Source: Planctomycetota bacterium
Lineage (GTDB): Bacteria > Planctomycetota > UBA1135 > GCA-002686595
Reading direction: 5' to 3'
DNA: 36,965 bases
Assembly: GCA_029259655.1 (NCBI GenBank)
Contig: JAJDET010000160.1
Coordinates: 1-36,965, forward strand
Shown: piece by piece, positions 35,762-36,965 of the stretch
How the letters are laid out: each line of letters starts with the position of its first letter
Numbering within the stretch: the first letter of the stretch is position 1
Notes under the pieces: generated by a model
What the model was told of the DNA's origin: nothing
The model's input: only the letters and a program-made list of their open reading frames with translations
The model's database searches: none
Position numbers and translations under genes: made by a program

Positions 35762-36886
35762 ATGCCGCGCGAGGACCGAGCGGAAGGGGGACTCGGCCGG
35801 AGGGCGTTCTTCTCCGCCGGCCTCGCCGCCGCCGCCGGCACCGCGGCGGCCTGCTGTCCGAAGGTGCGTGCGGCGGCTCCCGGCGCCCACACGGCGCAGC
35901 GTGTCCGCTGGCGGCTGGCTTCCAGCTTCCCGAGCTCGCTCGACACGATCTACGGCGGGGCCGTGGTGCTCGCCGAGCGCGTCGCCGCCATGACCGGCGG
36001 GGCTTTCGAGATCCTCCCCTACGAGTCGGGCGAGATCGTGCCCGGCCTCCAGGTCATGGACGCCGTCCACAGCCACACGGTCGAGGTCGGGCAGACCGCG
36101 AGCTACTACTACAAGGGCAAGAACCCGGCGCTCGTGTTCGACACCTGCGTGCCGTTCGGGATGAACGCGCGGCAGCAGGCGGCCTGGCTCCTCGAGGACG
36201 GCGGGCTCGAGCTCGTCCACGAGCTCTTCGCCGACTTCGGGATCGTGACCTTCCCCGGCGGGAACACCGGCGCGCAGATGGGCGGGTGGTTCCGCGAGGA
36301 CCTCGGCTCGCTCGAGGACCTGCGCGGGCTGCGCATGCGTATCCCGGGTCTCGGGGGCGACGTCATGAAGGAGCTCGGCGTGACGGTGCAGGTCCTCGCG
36401 GGCGGCGAGATCTACCAGGCGCTCGAGCTCGGCACGATCGACGCGACGGAGTGGGTCGGTCCCTACGACGACGAGAAGCTCGGGTTCCACAAGGTCGCGC
36501 GCTACTACTTCTATCCCGGCTGGTGGGAGCCCGGCCCGTCGCTCTCCTTCTTCGTAAACCGCGAGGCGTGGGACCGCCTACCGCCTTCCTACCAGGCGAT
36601 CTTCCGCGCCGCGTCCCAGGAGGCGGCCGCGACCATGACGAACCGCTACGACGCGAAGAACCCGCCCGCCCTCGAGCGATTGCTCGCCGCGGGAGTGGAG
36701 TTGCGTCGGTTCCCCGATGACGTCATGCAGGCCGCTCGCGAGGCGTCGCGGCAGATCCTCGAGGACAACGCCGCGGCGGACGCCGGCTACGCGAAGATCT
36801 ACCGCGCCTGGGAGACGAAGCGGGCGGCGTACTTCCGCTGGTTCGGAGCGGCCGAGCTCGCCTACGCGGAGTTCGCTTTCCGCTGA
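35762..36886 (+). CDS. TRAP transporter substrate-binding protein (DctP family, TakP-like)
   Basis: Periplasmic binding protein of 374 residues for a TRAP transporter. The N-terminus has a Tat-type signal: GRRAFFSAGLAAAAGTAAA with the twin Arg at 13-14. The DctP landmarks are VRWRLASSFPSSLDTIYGG, LRGLRMRIPGLGGDVMKELG, and GEIYQALELGTIDATEWVGP, which resembles the 2-oxo-acid-binding TakP subgroup. The C-terminus is helical. The dctQ and dctM genes would be expected next to it but lie outside the window if they exist; the ligand is inferred only from the subgroup. Confidence 0.9.
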   Translation: MPREDRAEGGLGRRAFFSAGLAAAAGTAAACCPKVRAAAPGAHTAQRVRWRLASSFPSSLDTIYGGAVVLAERVAAMTGGAFEILPYESGEIVPGLQVMDAVHSHTVEVGQTASYYYKGKNPALVFDTCVPFGMNARQQAAWLLEDGGLELVHELFADFGIVTFPGGNTGAQMGGWFREDLGSLEDLRGLRMRIPGLGGDVMKELGVTVQVLAGGEIYQALELGTIDATEWVGPYDDEKLGFHKVARYYFYPGWWEPGPSLSFFVNREAWDRLPPSYQAIFRAASQEAAATMTNRYDAKNPPALERLLAAGVELRRFPDDVMQAAREASRQILEDNAAADAGYAKIYRAWETKRAAYFRWFGAAELAYAEFAFR

Positions 36887-36901
36887 TACGGAGCCGCGAC
36901 A

Positions 36902-36965
36902 GACAGCAGCGGATTCGAGTAGGCGGCGAGAATCTGCAGAGGCCCCGATCGAATCCGCTGCTGTC
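36902..36965. repeat. Perfect 17-bp inverted repeat at the window end
   Basis: Left arm 36902-36918 and right arm 36949-36965 are perfect reverse complements (GACAGCAGCGGATTCGA), with a 30-base loop. The repeat begins 15 bases after the TRAP-gene stop codon and the right arm is the last base of the window. It may be a terminator hairpin, a repeat copy or an element end; the flank needed to decide is missing. Confidence 0.75.

Overview
The window is a very GC-rich, tightly packed bacterial chromosome segment around the replication genes. I recognise dnaA, dnaN, gyrB, parA, a parB with a perfect parS, and a primary-like sigma-70 factor. KDO (kdsD, kdsC) and LPS-export genes (LptC/LptA-like, LptD) show a diderm with an LPS-type outer membrane. 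The gene content (DUF721 between dnaN and gyrB with no recF, an orphan GspE N-domain protein, DUF502, a divergent BshC, an HPr domain on a long helical protein) fits a high-GC Planctomycetota-like or neighbouring lineage. That assignment is inference and only tentative. I see no phage, IS, CRISPR, rRNA or tRNA.

Layout. 1-4118 (minus) is a probable operon, in transcription order: M50 site-2-type protease, scpA, thioredoxin, fmt and rsmB (cut by the window start). 4256-10966 (plus) is kdsD, kdsC, a 915-residue LptC/LptA-like protein and LptD, followed by a TatA/B protein (11000-11329). 11333-26037 is one long minus-strand run: sigma factor, hemW, DUF502, pyrF, bshC-like, parA, cysteine desulfurase, dnaA, dnaN, DUF721, gyrB and a GspE-N-domain protein. 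From 26177 the plus strand dominates: HPr-fusion protein, small membrane protein and parB with parS at its start codon. Then come a minus-strand membrane-anchored cyclophilin and, on plus, DUF374 acyltransferase, DUF72, alpha/beta hydrolase, SGNH hydrolase-like protein, GT2 glycosyltransferase and a TRAP substrate-binding protein. The window ends on a perfect 17-bp inverted repeat.

How the genes work together. The central block is the replication initiation and segregation core. A good sigma-70-type promoter reads into dnaA through a structured leader, and DnaA-box-like 9-mers lie on both sides of dnaA, so the origin is probably here. The left block makes KDO and exports LPS. Many genes overlap by exactly 4 bases (ATGA, GTGA, TTGA), showing translational coupling and helping to fix non-ATG starts. 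The most unusual items are the HPr-domain fusion, the parS that occupies the parB ribosome-binding region, the divergent BshC, the condensed LptC/A plus LptD pair, and several -10-like boxes 6-8 bases before start codons that suggest leaderless mRNAs.
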